Source: Pseudomonas sp. 102515 (GTDB taxonomy: Bacteria > Pseudomonadota > Gammaproteobacteria > Pseudomonadales > Pseudomonadaceae). Taken from it: DNA of 64,000 nt. The notes under the pieces are model-generated. The model did not search any database. It was not told where the DNA came from and was given only the letters and a program-made list of their open reading frames with translations. Location: positions 1,459,272 to 1,523,271 of the forward strand of contig NZ_JAVHTY010000001.1 of the NCBI RefSeq assembly GCF_031085165.1, given 5' to 3'. A program made the translations under genes and the position numbers. Position 1 is the stretch's first letter. The number at the start of each line of letters is the position of its first letter. Shown here piece after piece: positions 55,611 through 64,000 of the stretch.

Positions 55611-57925
55611 GACAGCGCCTCCGGCACCGGCTGGTTCTGCCGCTCCATCCAGGTCTCGAATTCCGCGGCCGGCACCGGGCGGCTGATGTAGTAACCCTGG
55701 ATCACATCGCAACCCCAACTGCGCAACAGCGCCAGGGCCCGGGCTTCCTCCACCCCCTCGGCGACCACCTCCAGACCCAGGTTGTGGCCCATCTCGATGG
55801 TCGAGCGGACGATGACGGCGTCATCGTTGCCCGGCGCCAGTTCCTTCACGAAGGACTGGTCGATCTTCAATTCGTCCACCGGCAGCCGCTTCAGATGCGC
55901 CAGGGAGGCATGCCCGGTACCGTAGTCGTCCACCGACAGCCGGATGCCCAGCACGGACAGCTGCGTCAGCAGCGCGATGGCCGCTTCGGGATCGGCCATG
56001 ATGGCGCTCTCGGTGATTTCGAAGGTCAGCTGTCGTGCCGAGACACTGGCGTCATCGAGCCAACCCATCACCCGCTCGGGTAGCTGGGTATCGGCAAGAT
56101 CCACCGCCGAGACATTCAACGATACCTTGACCTCGCGTCCCTGGGTCTGCCAGAGCGCCAGCTGCCGGATCGTCGCCTGGATCACCCAGCGGGTGAGTCC
56201 GGCCATGCTGCCACTGCGCTCGGCCAGGGGAATGAATTCACCCGGCGAGACCATGCCCAGTTCGGCATGGCGCCAGCGCAGCAGCACCTCGGCCTGGTGT
56301 GGCCCACTGCCCTGCAAGGCCACCTTGGGTTGGAACACCAGCATCAATTCACCCCGCTCGCCCGCCAGCGGCAGATCGTGGACCAGTTGCAAACGCCGCT
56401 GCTGGGCCGCATCCCGACCTTCATCATAGACCCGCAGGCGATCCGGCACCTGGCCGGCATCGAGCATGGCACTGCGCGCGCGCTCGATCAGCTGGGTTGG
56501 ATCGTCGCCATGGCGCGGATACTCGACGACGCCGATCCGGCAACTGAGACGATACAGCTGACCTTCCCACTCGATGGGTTCGGCCAGCGACAGGCGCAGC
56601 TGCTCGGCGAGCCCCACCGCGCCTTCCAGACCGACGCGGCAGATCTGCACGAGAAATTCGTCGCCCACCGGGCGCGACACGCAGCCATGCCCGGCCAACA
56701 GTACCTGCGCCCGCTCGGCCACCATCCGGAGGATGCGATCGCCTCCGGCGACCCCGGCGCTTTCATTGATCGCCTGGAAGCCATCCAACCCCAGGTACAG
56801 CAGCGAGACCTGGGATTGGGTGGCGATGAAGACCCGCAGGCGCTCCTCGGCCAGGATGCGATTGGGCAGACCAGTCAGGGCGTCGTGCAGGGCATTGTGA
56901 TTGAGCCGCTGCTCGCGCTCGGCGATTCCCTGGCGCATCTCCTCGAGCACCTGCGCCAACCGGCCGAATTCGTCGCGGCGCTGGACCTCCACCTTGACCC
57001 CATAGTCCCCCCGGCCGATCCGCCAGGACATGACCGACAGCTGCCGCAACGGCTGGGCCAGGTTACGCGCCAGCCACAGCGCGCCCAGCAGCGCCGCCAG
57101 CAGGGCACCGCCGGCGATCAGCGCCAGTTGCCGGAGCAGGGGTTCGAACTCGGCCATGGCCACGTCGAGCGAACGCAGCAGATAAACCTGTACCGGATGC
57201 TCGGCGGTCCCGAGGGTCAGCCGCTTGACCTGATAGAGCCGGCCGCCCAGGGTCATCTGCCAGATATCACTGCCTTGGGGTGAGGTCGCCAGCTCATGCA
57301 GCAGCAGCCGTCCCTGCTCCTCCGGCAGGGTACTGGCCATCAGCGCGGCTTCGCCGAGAAACACTACGTCCAGATTGATCAGCGAGCGAAATTCCTCGGT
57401 CATGGCCTGATCCATGGCGAAACTCATCACCACCTGGGCGATGGGCACAGGGGCCCGGACCGTCACCGTGACCCGCAATTGCGGCAGGCCGGTACCCGCC
57501 AGCACACAGCTGCCGTCATTGCCCGACACCACCGCGACGGGCAGACGCTCGCCTTCGCTGTGCGCCGCCACGGTGCTGGCGATCAGCCGGCCGTCCAGGT
57601 CCAGCAGGTAGGTATCGCCCGCGCCCACCCGGGCGCCATGGTTCGCCAGCACCGACCTCAGCGTCGGTACGTCGCCGCTGGCCACGGCATCGCGAAAGCC
57701 GAAATCGGCGGCGAGCACCCGCACGGCATCGTTCAGCCGGCGGCAGCGTCCGTCCAGCACCTGGCGGAACACCCGCGCCCCGGTGTCGAGCTGGTCATAG
57801 GACTGGCGCACGGCACTGGCCTCGGTGGCGGCCTTGACCGTCAGATAGACCAGGGTGATGACCACCAGCATCAGCAGGAAGAGACTGCCGGCGATGCGGG
57901 TCTGGAAACTATGGATGAGCTTCAT
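55607..57925 (-). CDS. membrane GGDEF/EAL protein
   Basis: 772 residues. Membrane helices near 10-32 and 265-290 bracket a periplasmic sensor domain of about 230 residues. HAMP follows (about 290-345), then GGDEF (about 360-510) and EAL (about 525-765). The GGDEF signature reads PVGDEF and the I-site is not evident, so cyclase activity is uncertain. The EAL domain has EVLLRW in place of EALLRW but keeps DDYGTG, KIDQSFV and EVVAEGVE, so phosphodiesterase activity is plausible. ATG 57925 (AAGG nine bases upstream) overlaps the previous gene by 17 bp. It may sense a signal linked to its copper/heme partners. Confidence 0.92.
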   Translation of the reverse strand: MKLIHSFQTRIAGSLFLLMLVVITLVYLTVKAATEASAVRQSYDQLDTGARVFRQVLDGRCRRLNDAVRVLAADFGFRDAVASGDVPTLRSVLANHGARVGAGDTYLLDLDGRLIASTVAAHSEGERLPVAVVSGNDGSCVLAGTGLPQLRVTVTVRAPVPIAQVVMSFAMDQAMTEEFRSLINLDVVFLGEAALMASTLPEEQGRLLLHELATSPQGSDIWQMTLGGRLYQVKRLTLGTAEHPVQVYLLRSLDVAMAEFEPLLRQLALIAGGALLAALLGALWLARNLAQPLRQLSVMSWRIGRGDYGVKVEVQRRDEFGRLAQVLEEMRQGIAEREQRLNHNALHDALTGLPNRILAEERLRVFIATQSQVSLLYLGLDGFQAINESAGVAGGDRILRMVAERAQVLLAGHGCVSRPVGDEFLVQICRVGLEGAVGLAEQLRLSLAEPIEWEGQLYRLSCRIGVVEYPRHGDDPTQLIERARSAMLDAGQVPDRLRVYDEGRDAAQQRRLQLVHDLPLAGERGELMLVFQPKVALQGSGPHQAEVLLRWRHAELGMVSPGEFIPLAERSGSMAGLTRWVIQATIRQLALWQTQGREVKVSLNVSAVDLADTQLPERVMGWLDDASVSARQLTFEITESAIMADPEAAIALLTQLSVLGIRLSVDDYGTGHASLAHLKRLPVDELKIDQSFVKELAPGNDDAVIVRSTIEMGHNLGLEVVAEGVEEARALALLRSWGCDVIQGYYISRPVPAAEFETWMERQNQPVPEALS

Positions 57926-58574
57926 CGTGCGTGGCCTTGTGGAAGGCATCCTCGAAAGCCGAGCTCGCCGGTTCCGCAGGCTGCGGCTTCGGCTGAACCG
58001 CCAGCTGGAGTTTCAGGGTCACCGGCTTGCCCGCCACATCAAGCGCGGGCTGGGCGACCTCCTGCTTGTCGCTGAGGTCGGGATGCCACAGTGCCAGCTG
58101 ATAATGACCGTCCGGTGCCTCCAGTCGGGCGCGGCCCTGACTGTCGGTCACCACCGAGCGCCCGGCGGTGGTCACGTAGACGTAACCCACCATCCAGTCG
58201 TGGATGTTGCAGCCCACCACCACCACGCCGGGTTGGTCGAACACCACCGGCGTGCTGGGAAGCCCGTGGTAGAGCGGCAGCTCGAAGCGTTTCGGACTGG
58301 AAAAGGAATAGACCTGGTGACGGATGTCATCGGTATTTGGAAAGCTCACCGCCGTCCCGATGGCCACTGCCAGGACATGGGGGACGAACCGTCGGTTCTG
58401 CTGATCGATGGCCGCGGGATGCCGTTCGGGCACCAGGCCCTGGCCCGACAGCATCACCACGGCATCGGCCAGGGGTGCCCCCTGACCGTCGACCACCTGT
58501 ACCGCGACCTCGGCCGCCTGCGCAGCTCCCAGGCCCAAGGCCAACCATCCCGCCATAAACCAACGCTTGTTCAC
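57909..58574 (-). CDS. cupredoxin-like periplasmic protein
   Basis: 221 residues. Signal peptide (about 1-20, ending AQA). The type I copper ligand pattern is visible: His in DIRHQVYSFS, then Cys-x-x-His-x-x-Met in VGCNIHDWMVGYV. A carboxypeptidase-regulatory-like segment covers about residues 130-185. Resembles methylamine utilization-type proteins. The start is GTG 58574 with GGAGA eight bases upstream. First gene of the four-gene operon. Confidence 0.86.
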   Translation of the reverse strand: MNKRWFMAGWLALGLGAAQAAEVAVQVVDGQGAPLADAVVMLSGQGLVPERHPAAIDQQNRRFVPHVLAVAIGTAVSFPNTDDIRHQVYSFSSPKRFELPLYHGLPSTPVVFDQPGVVVVGCNIHDWMVGYVYVTTAGRSVVTDSQGRARLEAPDGHYQLALWHPDLSDKQEVAQPALDVAGKPVTLKLQLAVQPKPQPAEPASSAFEDAFHKATHDEAHP

Positions 58575-58743
58575 CCGCTGCTCTCCACCACGCGCCCTTG
58601 GAAACTCTCGCCGGCTTCGCGGCGTGACTTCAGCTTTAGCGGCAGTGCCGAGGGAATCTTTATCGTCGCGGTGGCCAGGCTTCGTCCTGGCCGTCGCACT
58701 TCGAGCGGTACCCGGCGGTCAAGAAGGACAGGTCTTTGCCTGC

Positions 58744-58772
58744 GTTGAAAAAGCGCCGCCCTCGCCCCATGT
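58744..58772 (+). promoter_or_regulatory. RpoH (sigma-32) heat-shock promoter
   Basis: -35 element GTTGAAA (consensus CTTGAAA), 14-bp spacer, -10 element CCCCATGT (consensus CCCCATNT, exact). The start of transcription would be about 25 bp before the Lon ATG. Confidence 0.85.
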
Positions 58773-58802
58773 TGGCCTCACATACAAGCCCAAGGTACGC
58801 CA

Positions 58803-61193
58803 ATGAGCGATCAGGACAATCAAGCGGATATTCTCAGCGAAGAAGCCGGCCAGACCGGCCTGGTCCTGCCTGGCCAGAATCTTCCCGACAAGCTCTACGT
58901 CATTCCCATCCACAACCGGCCCTTCTTCCCGGCGCAGGTCCTGCCCGTCATCGTCAATGAAGAGCCCTGGGCGGAAACCCTGGAACTGGTGGCCAAGACC
59001 GACCACCATTGCCTGGCGCTGTTCTACATGGAGCAGCAGCCCGGCGATGTCGAGGGCTTCGATCCCGACCAGTTGCCGCAGCATGGCACCCTGGTGCGCA
59101 TCCACCATGCCACCCGCCAGGACGGCAAGTTGCAGTTCGTCGCCCAGGGCCTGTCGCGGGTGCGTATCCGCGGCTGGCTGCGCCGGCAGCGCCCGCCCTA
59201 TCTGGTGGAGGTCGAGCACCTGCGCCCCAGCCCCGATCCCAGCGACGAGGTGAAGGCCTACGGCATGGCGCTGATCAACGCCATCAAGGAGCTGCTGCCG
59301 CTCAATCCGCTCTACAGCGAAGAGCTGAAGAACTATCTCAATCGCTTCAGCCCCAATGACCCTTCGCCGCTGACCGACTTCGCCGCCGCCCTCACCACCG
59401 CGCCGGGCGACGAACTGCAGCAGGTGCTCGATACCGTGCCCATGCTGCAGCGCATGGAAAAGGTCCTGCCGCTCTTGCGCAAGGAGGTCGAGGTCGCGCG
59501 CCTGCAGAAGGAGCTGTCCGCCGAGGTCAATCGCAAGATCAACGAGCGCCAGCGCGAATTCTTCCTCAAGGAGCAGCTCAAGCTGATCCAGCAGGAACTG
59601 GGCATCACCAAGGACGATCGCAGCAGCGACATCGAAAGCTTCCGCCAGCGCCTGGAGGGCAAGATCCTGCCCGAAGCCGCCCAGAAGCGTATCGAGGACG
59701 AGCTGAACAAGCTGTCCATCCTCGAGACCGGCTCGCCGGAATACGGTGTCACCCGCAACTACCTGGATTGGGCCACCGACCTGCCCTGGGGAGTCCACGG
59801 CCAGGACAAGCTCGATCTCAAGCACGCGCGCAAGGTGCTCGACCGTCACCATGCCGGGCTCGACGACATCAAGAATCGCATCCTCGAATTCCTCGCCGTG
59901 GGCGCCTTCAAGGGTGAGGTGACCGGTTCCATCGTGCTGCTGGTGGGTCCGCCCGGGGTGGGCAAGACCAGCATCGGCAAGTCCATCGCGGAATCCCTCG
60001 GCCGCCCCTTCTATCGCTTCAGCGTCGGCGGCATGAGGGACGAAGCCGAGATCAAGGGTCACCGCCGCACCTATATCGGTGCCATGCCCGGCAAGCTCGT
60101 CCAGGCGCTGCGTGACGTCAAGGTGATGAATCCGGTCATCATGCTCGACGAGATCGACAAGATGGGCCAGAGCTACCAGGGCGACCCCGCATCGGCGCTG
60201 CTGGAAACCCTGGATCCGGAGCAGAACGTCGACTTCCTCGACCACTACCTGGATCTGCGCCTGGACCTGTCCAAGGTGCTGTTCGTCTGCACCGCCAACA
60301 CCCTGGACTCCATTCCCGGTCCCTTGCTCGATCGCATGGAGGTCATCCGTCTCTCCGGCTATATCGCCGAAGAGAAGCAGGCCATCGCCAAGCGCCACCT
60401 CTGGCCCAAGCAGCTGGACAAGGCCGGGGTACCCAAGGATCGCCTGACGCTCACCGACAGTGCCCTCAAGGCCCTGGTGGAAGGCTATGCCCGCGAAGCC
60501 GGCGTGCGCCAGCTGGAGAAGCAACTGGGCAAGCTGGTGCGCAAGGCGGTGGTCCGGCTCATCGAGGATCCCAAGCTCAAGGTCAAGATCGGTGCCTCGG
60601 ATCTCGAGGACTACCTGGGCATGCCGCCTTTCCGTAAGGAACAGGTGCTGTCCGGAGTCGGCATCATCACCGGTCTGGCCTGGACCAGCATGGGCGGTGC
60701 CACCCTGCCGATCGAGGCGACGCGCATCCATACCCTGAATCGCGGTTTCAAGCTCACTGGCAAGCTGGGTGACGTCATGAAGGAATCTGCCGAGATCGCC
60801 TACAGCTACGTCACCGCGCATCTCAAGGACTTCAAGGGCGATCCGAGTTTCTTCGACCAGGCCTTCGTCCACCTGCACGTACCCGAAGGCGCCACGCCCA
60901 AGGACGGCCCCAGCGCCGGCATCACCATGGCCTCCGCCCTGCTGTCGCTGGCCCGCAACCAGGCGCCGAAGAAGAACGTGGCCATGACCGGCGAGCTGAC
61001 ACTTACCGGTCAGGTACTGCCCATCGGCGGGGTACGGGAAAAGGTCATAGCAGCACGGCGGCAGAAGATCAGTGAACTGATCCTGCCGGAGCCCAATCGT
61101 GGTGACTTCGAAGAGCTGCCTGCCTATCTCAAGGAGGGGCTGACCGTTCACTTCGCCAAGCGCTTCGCCGACGTGGCCAAGGTGCTCTTCTAG
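58803..61193 (+). CDS. asrA: AsrA-type ATP-dependent Lon protease
   Basis: 796 residues, cytosolic. N-terminal Lon substrate domain (about 30-225), AAA+ domain with Walker [10 protein letters not shown] at about 382-390 and Walker [11 protein letters not shown], and a C-terminal peptidase domain with the Ser704/Lys747 dyad (KDGPSAGIT and GVREKVIAA); the 43-residue spacing equals that of E. coli Lon. It is the second Lon type of pseudomonads, called AsrA in P. aeruginosa, rather than the canonical Lon beside clpX, since its neighbour is the chagasin-like inhibitor. An RpoH promoter directly upstream fits heat and aminoglycoside stress induction. Confidence 0.93.
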   Translation: MSDQDNQADILSEEAGQTGLVLPGQNLPDKLYVIPIHNRPFFPAQVLPVIVNEEPWAETLELVAKTDHHCLALFYMEQQPGDVEGFDPDQLPQHGTLVRIHHATRQDGKLQFVAQGLSRVRIRGWLRRQRPPYLVEVEHLRPSPDPSDEVKAYGMALINAIKELLPLNPLYSEELKNYLNRFSPNDPSPLTDFAAALTTAPGDELQQVLDTVPMLQRMEKVLPLLRKEVEVARLQKELSAEVNRKINERQREFFLKEQLKLIQQELGITKDDRSSDIESFRQRLEGKILPEAAQKRIEDELNKLSILETGSPEYGVTRNYLDWATDLPWGVHGQDKLDLKHARKVLDRHHAGLDDIKNRILEFLAVGAFKGEVTGSIVLLVGPPGVGKTSIGKSIAESLGRPFYRFSVGGMRDEAEIKGHRRTYIGAMPGKLVQALRDVKVMNPVIMLDEIDKMGQSYQGDPASALLETLDPEQNVDFLDHYLDLRLDLSKVLFVCTANTLDSIPGPLLDRMEVIRLSGYIAEEKQAIAKRHLWPKQLDKAGVPKDRLTLTDSALKALVEGYAREAGVRQLEKQLGKLVRKAVVRLIEDPKLKVKIGASDLEDYLGMPPFRKEQVLSGVGIITGLAWTSMGGATLPIEATRIHTLNRGFKLTGKLGDVMKESAEIAYSYVTAHLKDFKGDPSFFDQAFVHLHVPEGATPKDGPSAGITMASALLSLARNQAPKKNVAMTGELTLTGQVLPIGGVREKVIAARRQKISELILPEPNRGDFEELPAYLKEGLTVHFAKRFADVAKVLF

Positions 61194-61254
61194 TCTGACC
61201 GGCCAATCTCTTGGGGTATGCTCTGCGTTTTGCCGTCATACCCCGGAGGTCTTC

Positions 61255-61647
61255 ATGTCCAACCGTCTTCTGTTCTGCGGCTGTCTGCTCCTGGCCGGCT
61301 GCAGCAGTACCCCGCCGAGTGGCAACCTCATCCTGGGCGACGACAGCGACTGCACCCCGCTGGCCATGCATACGGGCCAGGAACTGACCCTGACCCTGCC
61401 CAGCGATCCCACCAGCGGCTATCGCTGGACCATCCTCCAGCGCAGCGACAACCTCAGGCAACTCGGCCCGGAAGTCTTTCGCGAACAGCGCAAGGATCAG
61501 GGCGGCATCGGCAGCGCCGGTCAGTCCCTCTGGCGCTTCCGCGCCCAGAGCGTCGGCAGCGCCCATCTCGAACTTCAGGCCCGCCAGCCCTGGGATGCCG
61601 AAGCCGAGCCCCAGGCCCGCTTCGACTGCCGTATCGAAATCCGCTGA
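61255..61647 (+). CDS. icp: chagasin-type cysteine peptidase inhibitor (I42), lipoprotein
   Basis: 130 residues. Lipobox LLLAGCSS (Cys about residue 15). The three inhibitory loops of chagasin are recognisable: DPTSGYRW (loop 2, family NPTTGY), the Gly-rich DQGGIGSAGQ (loop 4) and ARQPWD (loop 6, RPW). It would block papain-like cysteine peptidases from the envelope or outside; the target peptidase is unknown. It follows the AsrA gene by 61 bp; the same pair is known in P. aeruginosa. Confidence 0.88.
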   Translation: MSNRLLFCGCLLLAGCSSTPPSGNLILGDDSDCTPLAMHTGQELTLTLPSDPTSGYRWTILQRSDNLRQLGPEVFREQRKDQGGIGSAGQSLWRFRAQSVGSAHLELQARQPWDAEAEPQARFDCRIEIR

Positions 61648-61710
61648 CGCCACGTCCTGCAGTACCTGCCAGGGGTACAATGTCCCTTTTCGATTTTCCA
61701 GGTACCGCCC

Positions 61711-62448
61711 ATGAGCGAAGCCGACCGCCTGTTCGCGTCGCCGCAGCCTCCTGCCGACTTCACCTTCAACGAAGACGTGGTGCGCGTCTTTCCCGACATG
61801 ATCAAGAGATCCGTGCCGGGCTATCCCACCATCGTCGAGAATCTTGGCGTCATCGCGGCGCGGTTCGCCCAGCCCAACAGCCGCCTCTATGACCTCGGTT
61901 GCTCCCTGGGCGCCGTGACCCAGGCCCTGCGCCGTCATGTCAGCGCCGAGGGTACCCGGGTAGTGGCCATCGACAACTCCACGGCCATGGCCACCCGCTG
62001 TCGCGAATACCTCAGCGCCCAGGATTCGATGCATGAGGAGTTGCTGCCAGTCGAGGTCGTGGAAGGCGACATCCTCGAGGTTCCGCTCGAGTCGGCCTCG
62101 GTGATCGCGCTCAACTTCACCTTGCAGTTCATCGCTCCGGAACAGCGCCTGGGCCTGCTCCGTCGGTTGCGCGCCAGCCTGCTGCCAGGCGGTGCCCTGC
62201 TGCTGTCGGAAAAGATTCGTTTCCCGGACGCTCAGACCCAGGCGCTGCTCAACGGCCTGCACCTGGACTTCAAGAGAGCCAATGGCTACAGCGAGCTAGA
62301 AATCGCCCAGAAACGCACCGCCCTGGAAAACGTCATGCTCACCGACACCCTGGAGGAACACCGCGCGCGCCTGCAGGCCGCCGGTTTCACCACCGTCGTG
62401 CCCTGGTTCCAATGCCTCAACTTCACCTCCCTGATCGCCTTGCCATGA
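61711..62448 (+). CDS. cmoA: carboxy-S-adenosyl-L-methionine synthase
   Basis: 245 residues. Makes carboxy-SAM from SAM and prephenate. Methyltransferase fold: [17 protein letters not shown] (about residues 70-86), [17 protein letters not shown], and LNFTLQFI. It supplies CmoB for cmo5U34 tRNA modification. It overlaps cmoB in ATGA. Confidence 0.94.
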   Translation: MSEADRLFASPQPPADFTFNEDVVRVFPDMIKRSVPGYPTIVENLGVIAARFAQPNSRLYDLGCSLGAVTQALRRHVSAEGTRVVAIDNSTAMATRCREYLSAQDSMHEELLPVEVVEGDILEVPLESASVIALNFTLQFIAPEQRLGLLRRLRASLLPGGALLLSEKIRFPDAQTQALLNGLHLDFKRANGYSELEIAQKRTALENVMLTDTLEEHRARLQAAGFTTVVPWFQCLNFTSLIALP

Positions 62449-63413
62449 CCCACCCCTCTTTCCTCGCAACCCTGCAGCGGGCACTTGCCGCTACCCCACT
62501 GGCCACCTGGTCCCAGTCGCTCGAAGCCGTCCTGGCCATTAAGTACGCCCGTGGCCACGGCGATCTGCAGCGCTGGCAAGCAGCTGTCGATGCTCTCCCC
62601 GAAATCGCTGTAGAAGCTGTCGACCTGCGAGAGGCGGTGCGCCTCGCTGGCGCTCCTACCGCGGAGCAGCACCGGGCCCTGCGCGAGGCACTGTTGCAAC
62701 TGCGGCCCTGGCGCAAGGGCCCCTTCAAGCTGTTCGATCTCCATCTCGATACCGAATGGCGCTCCGACTGGAAATGGGACCGGGTCGCCTCCCACCTGGA
62801 TCTGCAAGGCAAGCGCGTCCTGGATGTCGGCAGCGGTAACGGCTACTACCAATGGCGCATGCTTGGTGCTGGAGCCAGCCTGGTCCTGGGCGTCGATCCC
62901 AACTGGCTGTTCCACTGCCAGTTCCAGGCCCTGAGTCGCTATCTGCCCGACCTGCCCACCTGGCACCTGCCACTGACGCTGGAAGAACTGCCCGTACTGG
63001 ACGGCGGCTTCGATACCGTCTTCTCAATGGGCGTGCTCTACCATCGCCGCTCGCCCATCGACCACCTGCTGGACCTGAGGAACTGCCTCGACAGCGGCGG
63101 GGAGCTGGTCCTGGAAACCCTGGTCGTGGTAGGCGATGCCACCACCGTCCTGGTCCCCGAAGACCGCTATGCCCAGATGCGCAACGTCTGGTTCCTGCCC
63201 TCCGCAGACGCCCTGCAACTCTGGCTGCAACGCGCCGGTTATCGTGACATCCGCCTGGTGGACCTCACCCCTACGACCGTAGACGAACAGCGCTCCACCG
63301 AGTGGATGGGCTTCCAGTCGCTACCGGACTTCCTGAACCCAGAAGATCCCAGTCTGACCGTCGAGGGCCTCCCCGCCCCCTTGCGCGCCACCCTCATCGC
63401 CCGCAAACCCTGA
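62445..63413 (+). CDS. cmoB: tRNA U34 carboxymethyltransferase
   Basis: 322 residues. Transfers carboxymethyl from carboxy-SAM to hydroxyuridine-34. Family segments: [28 protein letters not shown] (about residues 85-112), SAM motif [17 protein letters not shown], and [14 protein letters not shown]. Acts downstream of TrhO and CmoA, so all three activities for cmo5U are in this window. ATG 62445 is in the overlap with cmoA. Confidence 0.95.
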   Translation: MTHPSFLATLQRALAATPLATWSQSLEAVLAIKYARGHGDLQRWQAAVDALPEIAVEAVDLREAVRLAGAPTAEQHRALREALLQLRPWRKGPFKLFDLHLDTEWRSDWKWDRVASHLDLQGKRVLDVGSGNGYYQWRMLGAGASLVLGVDPNWLFHCQFQALSRYLPDLPTWHLPLTLEELPVLDGGFDTVFSMGVLYHRRSPIDHLLDLRNCLDSGGELVLETLVVVGDATTVLVPEDRYAQMRNVWFLPSADALQLWLQRAGYRDIRLVDLTPTTVDEQRSTEWMGFQSLPDFLNPEDPSLTVEGLPAPLRATLIARKP

Positions 63414-63417
63414 ACGC

Positions 63418-63446
63418 AAAAAGCCCGGCCAATGCCGGGCTTTTTC
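63418..63446. terminator. bidirectional intrinsic terminator after cmoB
   Basis: AAAAAGCCCGGC-CAAT-GCCGGGCTTTTT: a strong stem with A and T tracts on the two sides. Confidence 0.93.
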
Positions 63447-63477
63447 CTGCTCGCGTAACGCTGCCGTAGGTGCTGCG

Positions 63478-63609
63478 GTAGGTTGGGCTGAGCACAGCGA
63501 AGCCAAACCTCCGGAAGCCAACCTTGCCCCCTCAACGCCCCGCCGCCGTTCACTTGATCCCTGCAGCAAACCTCATCGTTGGGCTTCGCTGCGCTCAGCG
63601 CCAACCTAC
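63478..63609. repeat. inverted GTAGGTTGGG-type repeat
   Basis: Left arm GTAGGTTGGGCTGAGCACAG (63478-63508); right arm GTTGGGCTTCGCTGCGCTCAGC...CAACCTAC (63578-63609), inverted, with about 70 bp between them. Confidence 0.75.
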
Positions 63610-63634
63610 GATGATTCTGTGCCGCGCTTCAAAC

Positions 63635-63663
63635 ACAACAGCCCGGCGCAGCCGGGCTGTTGT
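63635..63663. terminator. hairpin between cmoB and rRNA operon
   Basis: Perfect 13-bp arms ACAACAGCCCGGC / GCCGGGCTGTTGT with a three-base loop GCA. No T tract; could be a terminator or an extragenic palindrome. Confidence 0.55.
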
Positions 63664-63867
63664 GGCTGTTCTGCTCTTGCAGACTCAAAGCAGAACCTGC
63701 GATTCAGGAAGCCCCCTCAAGCCTCCGCCATGCCGCCTTTAATCCCCTCCCCGGGCAGAGGCTAGGGTGAGGGCAACCCCGGGCACGTGAGTTACTTTCG
63801 TCCGCTGATCTGGCTATTCGCCCAAGCGCCCTGGCCCTCGGCCAAACTTTTCCCGCCCCAAAGACAA

Positions 63868-63898
63868 CACCCCCGCCAGAATGAACTGGGCGGGGGTG
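63868..63898 (-). terminator. rRNA operon terminator
   Basis: Ten-bp stem CACCCCCGCC / GGCGGGGGTG shortly after the 5S rRNA 3' end on the minus strand. Confidence 0.75.
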
Positions 63899-63910
63899 CT
63901 GGGTGTTAGG

Positions 63911-64000
63911 CGCTTGACGATGACCTACTCTCACATGGGGAAACCCCACACTACCATCGGCGATGCATCGTTTCACTTCTGAGTTCGGGAAGGGATCAGG
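63911..64000 (-). rRNA. rrf: 5S rRNA, 3' part (partial at window edge)
   Basis: The minus strand reads CTGATCCCTTCCCGAACTCA, AGAAGTGAAACGATGCATCG, GCGATGGTAGTGTGGGGTTT and ends CATCGTCAAGC, as in Pseudomonas 5S rRNA. The 5' portion and the rest of the operon lie beyond the window. Confidence 0.95.

Larger units (their letters stand above)
63414..63910. other. 497-bp intergenic region between cmoB and the rRNA operon end
   Basis: No gene. It holds the cmoB terminator, a pair of GTAGGTTGGG-type repeats, a perfect hairpin at 63635-63663, a GGG/CCC-rich motif at about 63744-63772 resembling a common Pseudomonas extragenic repeat, and a hairpin that may end the rRNA operon. Confidence 0.6.

Overview
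The window is a chromosomal segment of a high-GC gammaproteobacterium, almost certainly a Pseudomonas. The evidence is the set and order of genes: a selenocysteine formate dehydrogenase locus with fdhE and selA, the ssuEADCBF sulfonate operon with lsfA, bolA/DUF2059/fumC, an AsrA-type Lon next to a chagasin-type inhibitor, cmoAB, a Pseudomonas-type 5S rRNA, and GC-rich intergenic palindromes. I could not fix the species. Genes are dense and many neighbours overlap by 1-4 nt (ATGA, GTGA, TGATG). No prophage, CRISPR array, tRNA or intact insertion sequence was seen.

Region 1 (1-9742): 3' end of a tandem phosphonate-type ABC permease, selA, a cytosolic-looking lipase-fold protein, a small ankyrin protein, an SdiA-regulated-type beta-propeller protein and a 1331-residue Pls/PosA-type NRPS-like enzyme. 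Three copies of one palindromic repeat family lie here, fitted against stop codons.

Region 2 (9974-18505): catalase-peroxidase katG, then the formate dehydrogenase cluster fdnG-fdnH-fdnI-fdhE, all on the minus strand. fdnG carries an in-frame UGA at 17915-17917 followed at once by a SECIS-like hairpin (17872-17914). SelA (region 1) makes the Sec-tRNA needed to read it. selB and selC are not in the window.

Region 3 (19000-27604): SulP transporter and universal stress protein, trhO/DsbA-like/arfB operon, bolA, DUF2059 protein, fumC, a flavodoxin-fold quinone reductase and an RBBP9-type hydrolase.

Region 4 (27621-42351): a type II secretion system (gspC,D,E,F,G,H,I,J,L,M,N on the minus strand) headed by a Tat-exported degenerate SoxB/5'-nucleotidase-like protein. 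It is divergent from a Tat-exported PhoX-type phosphatase that has a Pho-box-like sequence upstream. gspK is not between J and L: it lies beyond phoX. The layout suggests a phosphate-starvation exoenzyme export locus.

Region 5 (42479-47867): sulfonate assimilation ssuE-ssuA-ssuD-ssuC-ssuB-ssuF and the 1-Cys peroxiredoxin lsfA.

Region 6 (48165-58574): DUF6316-type small protein, mnmC, aldo/keto reductase, an orphan TRAP substrate-binding protein, a tiny secreted protein, a lipoprotein esterase, an HhH protein, and a four-gene overlapping operon coding a cupredoxin-like protein, a GGDEF/EAL protein, a DUF3034 protein and a truncated-hemoglobin lipoprotein.

Region 7 (58744-64000): an RpoH-type promoter driving an AsrA-type Lon, the chagasin-like inhibitor icp, cmoA-cmoB, and the distal end of a minus-strand rRNA operon (5S rRNA).
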